Shown: in pieces, positions 1 to 14,720 of the stretch
Layout of the letters: the number at the start of each line of letters is the position of its first letter
Numbering within the stretch: the stretch's first letter is position 1
DNA from: Trematomus loennbergii
Lineage: Eukaryota; Chordata; Actinopteri; Perciformes; Nototheniidae
Direction: 5' to 3'
Length of the DNA: 64,000 nucleotides
NCBI GenBank assembly: GCA_012861695.1
Contig: JAAOOA010000056.1
Span: 11,979,207 to 12,043,206 of the forward strand
The notes under the pieces: generated by a model
What the model saw: the letters and a program-made list of their open reading frames with translations, nothing else
What the model was told of the DNA's origin: nothing
Databases searched by the model: none
Made by a program: the position numbers and the translations under genes

Positions 1-1879
1 TGTTCACTGCTTAACTAATCCAGAATATGGTTAGCTTTTTCAAACATTGAACATTAATTAGCTTTTTGTAAACAGTTTTTAACATTGCTTTTAAAAACAA
101 ATAGTTAAAGGTTTCTTTCATGTCAATCTCTCAGCAGTCAGGCCTGCTTTAACAATAATATCTAATCAAATGCATTATAACTGTGAATTTAAATGTAACA
201 CATATTCAAATGAAAATGTAATAGATTTACTTTTTTTGGTTTCCATAATGCATCAGTTATTGATTTATTTACGACATTAAGAAGAAGAAAAAAACAGTAT
301 AAGCATTTTCAAAAGTGTTTATATCTGTTATAGAATGGTGTTTTGAGTAATTAAAAAAATACCGTATTTCCAAACGTGCTCTGACACAACAATACCAAAT
401 ACATACACTCCTATATTACTGTATTGTTGTACGAATTTGTGCTAGGTGTCATAATAATCATAATACTGTCATGTCTCATTTAAAAGTAGTACACATTGAA
501 AATGGATGGCTGTAATTAAGATAGGATTTGAATACAGGACATTATGGTGTATTCATTAACTTAACTGGAATGTACACATAGGCTATACAATTGGCCTTAT
601 TTTTGTATAATTTGCATGCATTTAGGTGCTATAAATAAATCAGTCAGACCTGCTAACAGGCACGCTGTATTGCACCTATTTAAATGGTGCTGTTGCTGTT
701 TACAACACTCAGACCACACTGCAGTGGAGGAACAAGCACCTGATGGATGAACACATTCATTCTGATGAATACTGATGAGGAAGACTGCTATAGGCCACTC
801 TTCTTCACAGTAGTTGCCACCTTGACTGCCCGTTCCAAAAAAACCTCTGTCACAGTTTCAGGTTTCCACCCTGCTGTGCTGTATCGCTTGTCTCCAACAG
901 AGGTCATAATGCCTGTAATCACAGTAATAAAGGACAATGCTGTGCCCTGTTTTGCATGCAGAGACAAGTGCAAACGCGCATACACAGAAACACAACAGTG
1001 TGTAGACAGGTAATGCCCCAAAAAAACTGGCAAAAGCTGTCAAACTCGCCTAATTACGCACACCGGACAGTGTGTGTGGTGCCTGCACAGAGGAGAGATT
1101 GCCCCTCATAAAACTACAATAACCAGCACCAACGGCTTATTATTCCTGATGAATGTAATTGTAATAATAAGCGATGAGTGTATTTGAGATGCGCTAAGTG
1201 GGGGAATTAAGGATCCGGGCACGCCTCTCGCAGACCAGAGCGCGCACTGCCTGGCGCGCGTGCACCCTTATCGGTGCTCGAATGCATTCATGGATGTGTC
1301 CGCGTCTGATAGCTGGACTGACGAAATAACCAGCTGCAAGTGGAGAGCACTGGCCATTTTATACTACCCCCCCTCTCTTTCTCTCTCTCCCCCTCTCGCT
1401 TTATGTCCTGCTCAGTTGTTATGGGAGTGCGTGCAAGTTTTGATCACACAGACGATCACAATCAACCTGACCTTTAAACTTCTTTTTTTTTAAAACGACG
1501 GCAAAAAGTAAAACATGCAAACTGATTTTGTATAGTTCTCTTTCTCTCACTGCAAGACTATGTATGTCCTGGTGCTGCAATAAGTAGGCCTACCCATCGA
1601 AAAAAAAAAAAAAAAACTATATGAATATATCGCCATTTTAAAATGTAAGAAGTGAACTTCAAAAGAACATTTCAAAATGACTCAATTATAAATTCTGATA
1701 CATGTTACCTGTTTGGGGAATTTTCTGGAAATAAATGACAAATGCAGAAGATTGTTTGCTTTGCTCAGTTACATACATTTCTTATTTAAAATGTTTTGAA
1801 ACCACGTTAAACTAAACGAGTCTCGTTAAGGTGGACAGAGCCCACTTTTTGCAGTGTGGAGTCTTGGTTTTGTTTCGAG
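1..1879. other. 5' flank of irx2a, no gene seen
   Basis: AT-rich, multi-stop sequence up to about 1.0 kb, then a more GC-rich stretch at about 1040-1460 with short CpG-containing segments around 1200-1310. The longest open frame, at 747-1013, has no recognisable domain and composition like its surroundings. A 16-17 base A run lies near 1600. By family knowledge Irx1 lies divergently on this side of Irx2, so shared promoter-proximal enhancers may be here, but nothing in the sequence proves one. Confidence 0.6.
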
Positions 1880-2275
1880 TCTCCATTTCTACGAGGCAGA
1901 AAGGGGGCGTGGATGGGATATTCAGATGAGCCGGAGTGACAGCTCCAGTTTCCCCCAATGCTCTGTGTGTCTGAAACTCCACTGGCTCCTTCCCTTCTAA
2001 CTCCTCACTTCATAGTGCTGCGTACTAAAAACATCGGACGCTAGGGGATCAAGACGCATGCCACATTGCCTCTATGTGGGCACTTTAACAGATCTTTCGG
2101 GGTTTTTTTCCCAGTAAGGGGGCTGTGGAGGGAGGACTTTTTTTATTTTCATTGTCCGATGACTGTTTGCACGGCTGATTATTGAGTTGATTGTTTATTA
2201 TTTTGGCTGCTAGTCGCCCTGCGCGTCGTTTTTTCCTCTTTTTTTTGGAATCGGCGACCCAACGCGCGCTCACCC
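1880..2275 (+). promoter_or_regulatory. Candidate irx2a promoter and 5'UTR
   Basis: The 400 bases before the start codon become GC-richer and hold an SP/KLF-like GGGGGCGTGG near 1909-1918 and a TGACAG (MEIS/TGIF-type) site near 1937. No convincing TATA box sits at a suitable spacing, in keeping with CpG-type developmental promoters. The stretch at 2100-2275 carries T tracts and precedes the ATG without an obvious in-frame stop close by. The transcription start is not determinable from sequence alone; about 1980-2100 is a guess. Confidence 0.45.
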
Positions 2276-5200
2276 ATGTCCTATCCTCAGGGTTACCTCT
2301 ACCAGCCCCCGGGCTCTCTGGCTCTTTATTCGTGTCCGGCATACGGGGCCTCGGCTCTGGCTGCCCCGCGGAATGAAGACTTGGCGAGATCGTCCTCTGG
2401 CTCAGCCTTCAGTCCTTACCCTGGATCGGCTGCTTTCTCCGCCTCGGCCGGTGCAGGCTTCTCCAGCCCGCTGTCATACTCCACGGATCCAACTACGGGA
2501 TTCCCATCCTACATGGTAAAATATCTCATATATCAATCTATGATTCTTTATGATAAGGTTTCAAAGCGGCTGAATTTGTCAGCGAGTTAACGTATGTAAA
2601 TGTTTAGCTGTCATTCGCTCAAGATTAAATCGGCACAATGTGTTTTGTTATGATCCCTTTATCAGTAAGTAGGCTACGTGCGTAACTTTCTCATTGAGTG
2701 CACGGTTGCCTTGTGTTTATATCTATTGGCCTTTCGTCGGATTGTTACTATTAAATCCTTAACCTCTTTGGCTTAAATTGATTTTTTTCAGCATGAGCTG
2801 CAAATTCTAATGGCTTGACCAACGCTTAGCACTCACTGCGCAGCTAATTATGGAAAACAGAACACCAACTAAGATTTTTATTTCAGCCTTTTAGCAGCTA
2901 AGCAGTCAATTTGTGTGCCATAGGAAATTAATATTACACAAGCTATTACTCTTTCTTCTACAGCAGTCATTAAAATCACCAGGGGATGAAGTAGACTTTA
3001 TTCTGAGTTGAATAAACGGAATTTTAACATGAAAAGCATGACTTGCAATGCTATTGTCACAGGGCACTTGAATCGTTTTAGGAAAGGTGCATATCAAGTG
3101 ATTTGCTAATGGGATTTGTAATGCTGCAAAGAGAAGATATGTTAACACATTGTGGCTGCCACAACAAAACAAAAAGCAGCCACTGAAAGAAAATGAGGAA
3201 GTTAATGGGTGATTACAGAAAATTGAAATGTCCTTTTTATTAGCTTTATGGCTATATTAACAGGAGCCTTGCTATTAGTTAATCCGATAATGATCTTGAC
3301 CATTAGTTAACCATTAGTTCGTGCTTTTCCGCGGCCTGCTTTTACGCTCGGTGTATTTAGCCTCGCCTGCATTTACATTTTTGTTCAAACTAAATGAGGA
3401 GCTTTGACAAATGATCCAAGCACAACATAAAATATTAATTGTTTGTTTATTTTTAACAATACACTGCACGTATTGTTCTAGAGACCTGTCAGTGAATTAA
3501 TACCACTCTCCTCACATTTTTCACAAGTTTTCCAAAATAACAATGACTAGAATGAAATAGATTGTTTCAGTTGTTATAATGTCTTTTGAATATACATGTG
3601 TGTGTCCTTAAAATGCCATATCAATTATGATAAGTAGTTTTGTAAATTAATTACAAGTAGGCTAACATTAATGTCAAATAAAAAACATATTTTTTAAACT
3701 CAGCGTTGGAATACACACAGCAGAATCTTGACTGTTTCAACTTTCCTCCAGAGCTCTCCATATGACGCGCACACATCGGGCATGGCCGGGGCATTGAGTT
3801 ACCACCCATACGGGAGTCCAGGGTACCCCTACCAACTCAACGACCCGGCTTACCGCAAAAACGCAACCAGGGACGCCACGGCCACCATGAAGGCCTGGCT
3901 GCAGGAGCACCGGAAGAACCCGTACCCGACTAAAGGGGAGAAGATCATGCTGGCCATCATCACCAAGATGACCCTGACGCAGGTCTCCACATGGTTCGCC
4001 AACGCCAGGCGGAGGCTCAAGAAGGAGAACAAGATGACATGGGCGCCCAGGAATAAGAGCGAAGACGAGGACGAGGAGGACGGGGACGGAGAGAGGAAAG
4101 AAGTGGATCGCTCTGAAAAAACGCTGGATAACAGCGAGGCTTCAGCGGAGGATGAAGGTGGGGTATTATCTGGCGACCGAGCCAATGATCCATTTAACAA
4201 TTCGGGGTAGCATGGGGGCTAGAGGGAGGGGTGGATTCCCCTTGTATTTACTGCTCAAGATATTTAGGGAAATAATGCTGGGTTTTGAAATTTAGCATGG
4301 AATTATTATATCCTGAAACACATTTTAAAATAATCTGTCTTTATTTTGTATTTTTATCTCTTATGAAATACATCTGGCAAAATGTATTGTATTACTAATA
4401 GTATTGATTAATATAATTGTGTTAATGAAAACGAGGTTCTAAGACTAAATGACCTGTTAAGGTGAACGCTCTATTTTCTGAACATGATTAATGGAAGGTC
4501 ACTGGCAAAGTAGACACATAACATAGCAATCCACATGAGTGGCCTTAATGTTAATGTCATTATCCTGATGACATCTTTGCATAATTATCTAAAAAAAAAT
4601 ACTGTTATATGAATCGTAGCCCATTTAAAATGATATGAATAATTAATGTCTCACTTATTCAAGCCCAAAACATTGTTGATGGCTTTTAATACAAATGGAT
4701 ACAGAATATACTTTGACGATAAGATGATTTTATAAAATGGTTTAATTTATTTATTAGACAGCGTTTGCTTTTGTCTTATTTTATATGACTGCTCATTACA
4801 TTTTAATGTGTCTACTTTTAGAGATGACAATTATTTATTTTCTATTTATCCATGGAATGTTATTTTTTCCTGTAATTATTGGCTATTTCTTTATTTTAAT
4901 TCCACATTTCTCCTTGTGTCTTAGGTATCAGCTTGCACGTCGACATTCTGACGGACCACTCGTGCTCTGCAGAGTCTGACGGGGAGAAGGTCAGCTGTCG
5001 TGGGGGGGAACTGGGCTCTGACCGGGCCGGCGACAAGTGCGAGGAGGACGGCGAGGAGCAGAACCACGACAGGCGGGCTCAGCTTTCACCCATATCCGTC
5101 ACATCGTCGCCTCTCACGGGAGTAGAAGCTCCACTCCTCAGTCATCACCACCACCACCTCCATCATCTCCACCAACTCCACAGTCAGCGCGAGGATTTGG

Positions 5201-5779
5201 CCCGGAGCCTCATCAATATCAACACTATCAACACCAATAAATCGTCTCCTTGCCTTGATAGCAGACCTTCTTCGGGGGCGCCTCAGAACCCCACAGTCAA
5301 GCCCAAATTGTGGTCGCTGGCGGAAATTGCTACCTCGGACCAAAAGCAGCATCACCAGCAACATGTGCAGCCCGGACAACCGAACTGCCCCTCCTCCAGC
5401 GGTGGCCTCCTTACCCCCCTACGTCTTCCACCACCTCCCCGGCTGCCAGTTCCCCCTCCCTCTACCCAGCCCCCTCCATCCTGGGAAGACCTATTTATTA
5501 CACTTCTCCCTTTTATAGCAATTACACAAACTATGGCAACTTCAGCCCCTGCAGGGCCAAGGGATCCTGCGGTATACTAATTCATCCGGAGTGAGTCTGG
5601 CTGCTGCCGCCGCCGTCGCTGCTGCAAACGAGGGTATGAGCTCCTCTCACCACGCTGTGGAGGCCAGCACTAACCCCAAACACAGGCCAGACTCCCCCCT
5701 CGTTAAAAATAACCCAAACCACATTGTTGTTGTCGAGCCACAACAGCTTTCCGACCCGCACATTTAGAAGCAAAGAAAG
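2276..5779 (+). CDS. irx2a: Iroquois homeobox transcription factor Irx2 (three recognisable coding exons)
   Basis: Nuclear TALE-homeodomain DNA-binding regulator of patterning. Exons: 2276-2515 (80 codons), 3752-4157 and 4925-5779; donors at 2516, 4158 and 5780 (AAAG|GTACGT), acceptors ending at 3751 and 4924. The start [20 protein letters not shown] is diagnostic for Irx2 among Irx paralogues. The homeodomain spans about residues 113-174, with the PYP loop extension in [10 protein letters not shown] and recognition helix [10 protein letters not shown] (W161, F162, N164, R166). An acidic stretch follows (183-190), then [13 protein letters not shown], a His-rich run (289-303) and [14 protein letters not shown] (341-354, the conserved KPK-I/L-WSLA block). 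Reading on needs one extra C at each of three C runs: 5414-5419, 5546-5549 and 5755-5757. The frames then give [30 protein letters not shown] and finally HLEAKK at the exon end, matching the human order. Corrected length to the end of exon 3 is about 501 codons; human IRX2 has 471. As given, the frame stops at 5578-5580. The a suffix follows the zebrafish name and was not tested. Confidence 0.95.
2516..3751 (+). other. irx2a intron 1
   Basis: Phase-0 intron of 1,236 bases between FPSYM and SSPYDAH; donor ATG|GTAAAA, acceptor TTTCCTCCAG. Read-through from exon 1 stops after 24 codons. The interior is AT-rich with several TAATTA/TTAAT homeodomain-type cores at about 2840-3300 and no further open frame of interest. 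Confidence 0.9.
4158..4924 (+). other. irx2a intron 2
   Basis: Phase-1 intron of 767 bases splitting the glycine codon of AEDEG|ISLHVD; donor GAAG|GTGGGG, acceptor TTGTGTCTTAG. Very AT-rich, with no coding signal of its own. Read-through of exon 2 meets a stop at 4208-4210. Confidence 0.9.
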
Positions 5780-6892
5780 GTACGTAATTACACGTTTCGC
5801 CACGCTCTTAAAACAAACAATAACCATTTTAAAGACTAATTTAATCTGGTGTTAAAATCTTGAGATTGTATTTGTTTTAAACGTGGGAGGGAAACCGCTC
5901 CACGGCCGAGGTAAAAGGAGTTCACTTGTTTGCAATGCAAATTAACTGGTTTTCTTTTGTGACACTTCAATGTGTCATAGTAGCCTAGTCAAACCGTAGG
6001 TTGACTGTTTTGGATAAAATTAAGATTATTTTCAAGCATGAGACATAGCCTACGTGGCATTTTCTGACACTATTGGCAGATTAAGATTAATACGGTTTTA
6101 GGACCTAATATGAGACTAAATTACTTTTTAATATGGATATTTTACAACGCTGTCTAACCATACCGACGTGTATTGTGGCCTATAATTAGTGTTCGACGCA
6201 GTGTATTTTCTGAAATAATAAGTTAATTATTCAACTTTTTTTTACAACACAACGTGTACTTTTGTTCTTCTGTTAAATCATCTATAGTATTGCATTGGAA
6301 GACAGTGGGGATATGAAAATGTGCAGAAGTAGCCTACACATAGGCTACATATAGAGACGTTAAACATCACCCATTAAGGACAGACCTCAGATCAGCCTAA
6401 CCACGTGCACACGCAAACACACACACGCGCGCGCACACACACACCACACAGTGGCAGCCTGTGAATCCAATAAGCGGAGAAATGTTGCCATAGCTTTGAA
6501 CAGGAATCCTATTTTTTATGTTTCCTCTGATGTGTGTGCGCGCACGCACAGTGGGCCCCAACCTTATCTTCCAGCTTAGGATAATTATAATTACACAGGG
6601 TCAGCCAAAAGCAAACAAATCAGTTAGTTTGCTCTGCGCATTCATCGTGCAACTTTACATCTTCAAATGTCACTTAGGTTATTGTGGCGGTTACTTTCCT
6701 TGCGCACATTCAAAGCTCTGCCTACACGCCGCTGGATAAACGTTTCCCCCGGCAATTAGGCAGTGGGGATTTTAATAAGCACTTGCAGTATAGAGCTGTT
6801 ATGGGTAGAGGGATACCTTTGAGTTTCCTGAGGTTGTGGAGGGAGTTGATTATTTTATTGTGTGGGATTCTTTTTATTTCCATGGTCTGCAG
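5780..6892 (+). other. irx2a intron 3 (3' end uncertain)
   Basis: The near-perfect donor AAAG|GTACGTAA at 5779/5780 argues that exon 3 is spliced onward, as in other vertebrate Irx2 genes. The best downstream acceptor by polypyrimidine tract is TTTTTATTTCCATGGTCTGCAG, ending at 6892. A weaker one is GCGCACGCACAG, ending at 6551, after which a PQPYL-like tail can be read in another phase. An alternating purine-pyrimidine stretch (AC/GC) lies at about 6412-6446. Confidence 0.5.
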
Positions 6893-7575
6893 GTAGGTGT
6901 CACAATTGCTTTGACTATAAAGTGAGTAAGGACACCACCCTTTGGCCCCATGTTTTAACCCCCATAACCTTTACTTCAAACCGGATCTAGTGCCACCATA
7001 TAGTCAGAATGAAAGCTGCTACCGCCTCCTCAGCTGCACACAGGCTGAGACTCTCTACAGCACATGTTTGTCAGATTACTATTGTATTATTTCAGTTGTT
7101 TGTTGTAAATGCATTTGTGGGTAATGATTTCACATTGTTTCCAAAATATCTCCCATTATATGTGATTTACATGTTATTTCTCAGGTTCCTATAGTTTGCT
7201 TATTTGCCACGGTATATTGTTTTATTATATATTCACGTGTGGAAAACATAATTTGGCCTTTCTGTGAAACCGTATTTGTAAAAGGAGGACGCAAAGCGGA
7301 CGGGACTGAAGTGAACTTGAAGACTTCAAAGTGGAATAGCCTACATTTGATATTTATTTTTTTAAATGATGGCGAAATGATGCCTATAATTTATGCAAGT
7401 TGTATTGCAAAAATGGGAAACTGACATTGTCTGTTTGTTTTGTAAATATATATATTATGGACGGTTTTTATTTGAGACGCATTTGGGAAAAAGCTACACA
7501 ATCTTGTTATCAGGAGTACTTTTACTAATTTATATCTTTGAATGTAAATAAAATAAACGCTGGTAAAGATGTACT
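6893..7575 (+). other. Candidate terminal exon and 3'UTR of irx2a
   Basis: AT-rich, mostly non-coding stretch from a plausible acceptor (6892) to polyadenylation signals at 7547-7557. It carries two Pumilio-type TGTAAATA motifs (7441-7448 and 7543-7550), the second abutting the AATAAA. In exon 3 phase 1, translation would run about 34 codons to a stop near 6990. That tail does not resemble the human GGGVQPYL end, so the coding part is unsupported while the UTR role is likely. Confidence 0.45.
7547..7557 (+). terminator. Twin overlapping AATAAA polyadenylation signals
   Basis: AATAAA occurs at 7547-7552 and again at 7552-7557, sharing one base. They sit at the end of the inferred irx2a 3'UTR. 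These are the best cleavage signals found downstream of exon 3 in the sense strand. Confidence 0.6.
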
Positions 7576-10860
<3,285 letters not shown>

Positions 10861-11449
10861 TGATCCTCACATGCTTCTCACTCCCTACCGAACACACACA
10901 CACTCACGCACACTCTCTCAGACTGAGAGACGCTAATGCTTGTCCACACGACAGTCTAAACAGGGCCATTAGGAGCCCTGACTTCCACTCCTAATTGACA
11001 GTTATGTTTAATGCCTGTGGTAAGTAAACACTTTAGAGTAGTGGACTGCACCTTTGGGCCGTAAATCAGGCAAAAAAGTGGAAGCCCGTGTTGGAGGAGG
11101 CTCTGAAAACTCTAAAGGTGAGAAGCAAAAGACCCACAATGTGTTTGTGGGTGTGCATGTGTGTGTATGTCTGCAGAGTTTCACAGTAAACACACAATAC
11201 AAAATGTGTTTGATGTGTACGAAGGATCTTTTTTTTCTTGTGCTAAATGTGCTTTATTTAATTGCATCACAACGAACACAAGACAGCATGTAATTTCTCC
11301 ATGAATTAAACACACTACAGTTCAGGTGTTTGGATGTCATGAAAGTAAAGTATACCATTACAGAATCAGAGGGTAGAGTAAGGTAAGAAACATGAAGTGA
11401 CATGAGACGAGAACTACGGTGGCTGAGAGGTGCAATCGACAATTACGGT
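10861..11449. other. Intergenic, nothing recognised
   Basis: Mixed-composition sequence without an identifiable repeat or coding frame. Short CA/TG clusters at 10890-10912 and 11143-11172 are minor satellites of the neighbouring microsatellite. Confidence 0.5.
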
Positions 11450-11665
11450 GTGAAACACTTTAACAAAGCTTGAGACAAATTTACATTTTATAAAACAAAT
11501 TTACATTTTATAAAAAAAATTACATTAGCAAAACACTTTTACCAAAAACAAAAACAAATTAACAAGATGCGAAACACTTTTACAAAGCTAGAGACAAATT
11601 TACAAGTGTCGAAACACTTTAACATTTCCCGAAACACTTTAACATTTGCCGAAACACTTTAACAA
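11446..11665 (+). repeat. Degenerate minisatellite, GAAACACTTTAACA unit
   Basis: At least six imperfect copies of a GAAACACTTT(A/T)ACA core occur, near 11450, 11530, 11570, 11610, 11630 and 11650, at 20 to 80 base spacing. Linkers are AAGCTTGAGACAAATTTACA or CATTTGCC. The last three copies are strict 20-base tandems. It adjoins an odd open segment at 11.7-12.0 kb and may be the end of a non-autonomous transposon, but no inverted terminus was found. Confidence 0.7.
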
Positions 11666-11803
11666 ACTAGAGAATCAAACCGGAAAGGGAATGCCCATCA
11701 TACCAGAAGTGACGTGCAAGTGATTGACACAAACTTAAGTTTGTTTTGGCGGATAGACAGCCGGTACCTATGGACGGTACGAGTGTGTTTATGGTCGTTA
11801 AAC

Positions 11804-11929
11804 ATGTTTTGTCCGTTCTGTGGAAACCACCTGGGCCAAGTGACACGGTTTTGCTCATCACGATATACTTTCTCGTGCGCAAGAGATACGTTCTCGTGCA
11901 CACAAGAAAGTTACAGGTTCGCCAAGTAG
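11804..11929 (+). pseudogene. Zinc-ribbon-like reading frame fragment
   Basis: A 42-codon frame begins MFCPFCGNHLGQVTRFCSS. The CPFCG...RFCSS pattern resembles the first half of a zinc-ribbon (CxxCG then FCxxCG), but the second CG is replaced, so the fold would be incomplete. An ATG precedes it directly. It may be a relic of an exon carried by a repeat, or chance; no flanking exon was recognised. Confidence 0.25.
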
Positions 11930-12020
11930 GAAGGGAGCTATGCCTTTTACACACAGCCTTCGATGTGTTTACCTTCATTATAACAGCTAAAGAGCGACTG
12001 CAGGCTGCTTCATTATAGCC

Positions 12021-12076
12021 ACACACGCCTCTACACACACACACACCTCTACACACACACACACCTCTACACACAT
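12021..12076 (+). repeat. Short minisatellite, CCTCTACACACACACACA unit
   Basis: About three head-to-tail copies of an 18-base unit (CCTCTA followed by a CA run). It is a compound derivative of an AC microsatellite. The reverse-strand frame reads as repeated CRGVCV and is an artefact. Confidence 0.85.
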
Positions 12077-14653
12077 CGAACTGCCCGATTATTCCCCCTA
12101 TTACTCGTTTTATGAAGGAGATGTTCGGTCCACAAGGCGCATGACGTGTGTTTGCTCAGTTCCGCTCTGTGTGTGTGTTCGGTGTGTTTGTGTATGTCCG
12201 ACACCGGCATTTGTTTTCAAATTACCATGAACAGTAATTTACACACATCTGGCCAACTCCATAGGTATATGTGAGTGTTCCCAAATGAAATAAATGTGTT
12301 TAATCTTAATCTCGATGTAGTGCTCAGTGCTGTCGGAGTGCAGTGGAACACTGCAGTCAACTCAGCCGTCTCTCGCGTATGGTCAAATCAGCAGCTCTTC
12401 ATTTATGAGTGCGCGATGAGTGCCTTTACGGTAATCGACAGTAAAAGGATGATCCTGTTATATAAGTGTTACCACTGTTCCTCTATCCGTCATCATGTCA
12501 CACACTCACATTACAACACAATCTGTACAGGTATCCACTACACATGGAAAGAGTCCCTCTGTATTACTGCATGTTAATGCACATTTCAAACATCTGTAAA
12601 TGAAACATATGCAAATAAATGTAAATGGAGGACATACATTAGGAGACAGAACACATGTTCATTTGCAGTATAGGAATATTATCAAAAATCACCTACATCA
12701 AGAACACTAGTGCAGTGTTAAACTAGTTCTTATAGGCCAAAAACATTCTAGTGAAGCTTAATAAAAAAACATTTGGTTGACTTACTTTTCCTACCAGAGA
12801 AAATATATAATAATTAAATGTTAATGTTAAACATTTAAAACATGTGAATAGAATAAAAAGAAAACAATATATCCTGCAACTTACTGAAAATCTTGCATAA
12901 TACTGACATTTTCAACATCTATTTTACATGTATTGCAACACTTTTGCATGATTTATTCAACATCTTACATGTGATTTAATCCCAAGTGACTACATATTGT
13001 TTACTTTTTTAAGGGCAATATTACTGCATGTGTGTGTGTAGTGTTTGAAGGTGTTTATGTATTGCCAAGTGTTCTGTCTATCCATAGTATGCTACTGCTT
13101 CTACGCGCTGTGATATGTGTCTAAGTGCAGTTAACACTCAGTTAAACCTCCATCCTCAATTGCAAACTGTCAGCTTTTAAGATCAGTGAGTCCAACAAGT
13201 GGAAGAGGCAGACACGAGAAAACGTTGGTTTTCCCTTTCTGCCTGTCTGGAGTGTTTTATAAATGAGCTCAACCTGTCTGCACAGAACCTTTTTTCCCAT
13301 CACGTACTCTGCGAGACATATCAGGGAAGTGGTTCATGTTAAATAGTATCTGTCAGACTTGTCAGCTAATTAATAGAAGCTTTGCTTTAAGCGTATACTT
13401 TAGTGTCATGACTTTTCACTTGCTTCTACAGCTTTCAACCTAAGCTTCTTTCACTGAGTAATGGGAGAGTGTGCAAATGAAACTGCATGAAATGTAAATG
13501 TACTGAAGAAAAAACTGAGACCTAAGATGCTCGTTTAATGAAAATAACCCGGAAGACATGCCTTGAGGCACAGTTCGGGGCGCTATATATCATCTGTCAA
13601 AATGTTCATTTTAGGAATACTCTTTAAACATGTTGCATCACTTCAAATTATATCTAGATGTAATAAATCAAAGGCAGCTGAAGAAGCCTCTTTATGAGTT
13701 GGGGAAATTCTTTGAGACCAAAGAGCAAGTCCAATTGCTTTGACTGTAAGATACAGTATGACCTGGATATCAGACAGGGTTAGTCTTTATGTGAAAGTAT
13801 TAGACATTTACCTTATCAAGATCAATGCAAGAGTCTACTTTAAACTTTTGAATGTTTTCAGAACAATCTGACAAAACCATTATGTCAATTCTAAAACCAT
13901 CTATAAAACCTCCAGATCAGCTCAATGCTACCTTTTTTTGTTAAATACAGTGTAAGTTTAACAAAAATATTGCTTATCTCTACGGTATGGTTAATTTAAA
14001 TTATCATTTTAAGGTTAGGTTTGTTTTTAGATGCCTAGAAACAGTCTGTTTAAGTCAGGGCAACATCACCAAATAGTGCGAAATCAGGATGAACAATGTA
14101 AAAATAAAATAAAATCTGCCTATATGAAAATCTGATGAGGTATATTTTGGTACACCCATCCACCACCCTGACCTCCACACCCTTTTCACTGAGCTACATA
14201 AAGGCCACACTTCTATTTCTGCAATGGCACTGAACTTCAGCATTGGACGTAAACGGTCAGGTGGAAGGTCACTTAATTCCAAGGCACAGAATCAAGTTAA
14301 ATAAATAGTTGTTTAATTTTTAAGACAATAATAAGGTGAATCATGTTGAATGCTTGGGAGAAGAAAAAAATAAGGTGAGCCTTTTAATTGGTAAAGTTTT
14401 AAAAAGTTGAATATGGTCAGATGACCCTTCACATCTCCAAAATTGGACTGGCCAGATCCACATGTTATACAGTTCAATGTGTTCCTAAACTCTGCACATT
14501 CTGACCAACAAGCCCTCCCTCACTGGCTTCCCATAATAATACAAAAGGAGGCAGTTATGTGATGTTGGTGGTTGTGAGTGAGTGTTTTACCTCTGTGCAC
14601 CCCGGATATGGGCCAAGGTGATATTTGAATAAGACTTAGGCGTAAGTTAAGTC
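12077..14653. other. Intergenic, nothing firmly recognised
   Basis: AT-rich sequence without long open frames. Runs of TG/CA at 12165-12195 and 13028-13042 are short. A 75-codon minus-strand frame at 14055-14282 has no domain I recognise. Confidence 0.5.
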
Positions 14654-14720
14654 AAGGCAAGGCAAGTTTATTTGTATAGCAGCATTTCAACAACAAAGCA
14701 ACTCAAAGTGCTTTTAAATC
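14654..14720 (+). repeat. Dispersed teleost repeat fragment
   Basis: The stretch AAGGCAAGGCAAGTTTATTT, followed by TGTATAGCA..CATTTCAACAACAA and a CTCAAAGTGCTTTT end, matches a short sequence I know to be scattered widely in teleost genomes. Family name and element boundaries are uncertain, and no duplication of flanking bases was identified. Confidence 0.6.

Noticed and set aside
747..1013. 88-codon plus-strand frame upstream of irx2a
   Set aside because: No domain, no splice context and no coding composition; two minus-strand frames overlap it.
3850..4200. 116-codon minus-strand frame
   Set aside because: Shadow of the homeodomain exon; the plus-strand reading is unmistakable.
5086..5379. 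97-codon minus-strand frame
   Set aside because: Shadow of irx2a exon 3, with low-complexity Val/Met content from the opposite His run.
5414..5757. irx2a as a true pseudogene
   Set aside because: Splice sites, homeodomain and all motifs are intact, and the only defects are single C losses in C runs, which fits sequencing error better.
2276..5779. Assignment to irx1, irx3 or irx5
   Set aside because: The N-terminus [10 protein letters not shown] with [18 protein letters not shown] and the PYDAHT/SYHPYGS block are specific to Irx2.
11446..11665. CRISPR-like array
   Set aside because: The repeats are degenerate and spacing is irregular; the host is a vertebrate, so it is a minisatellite.
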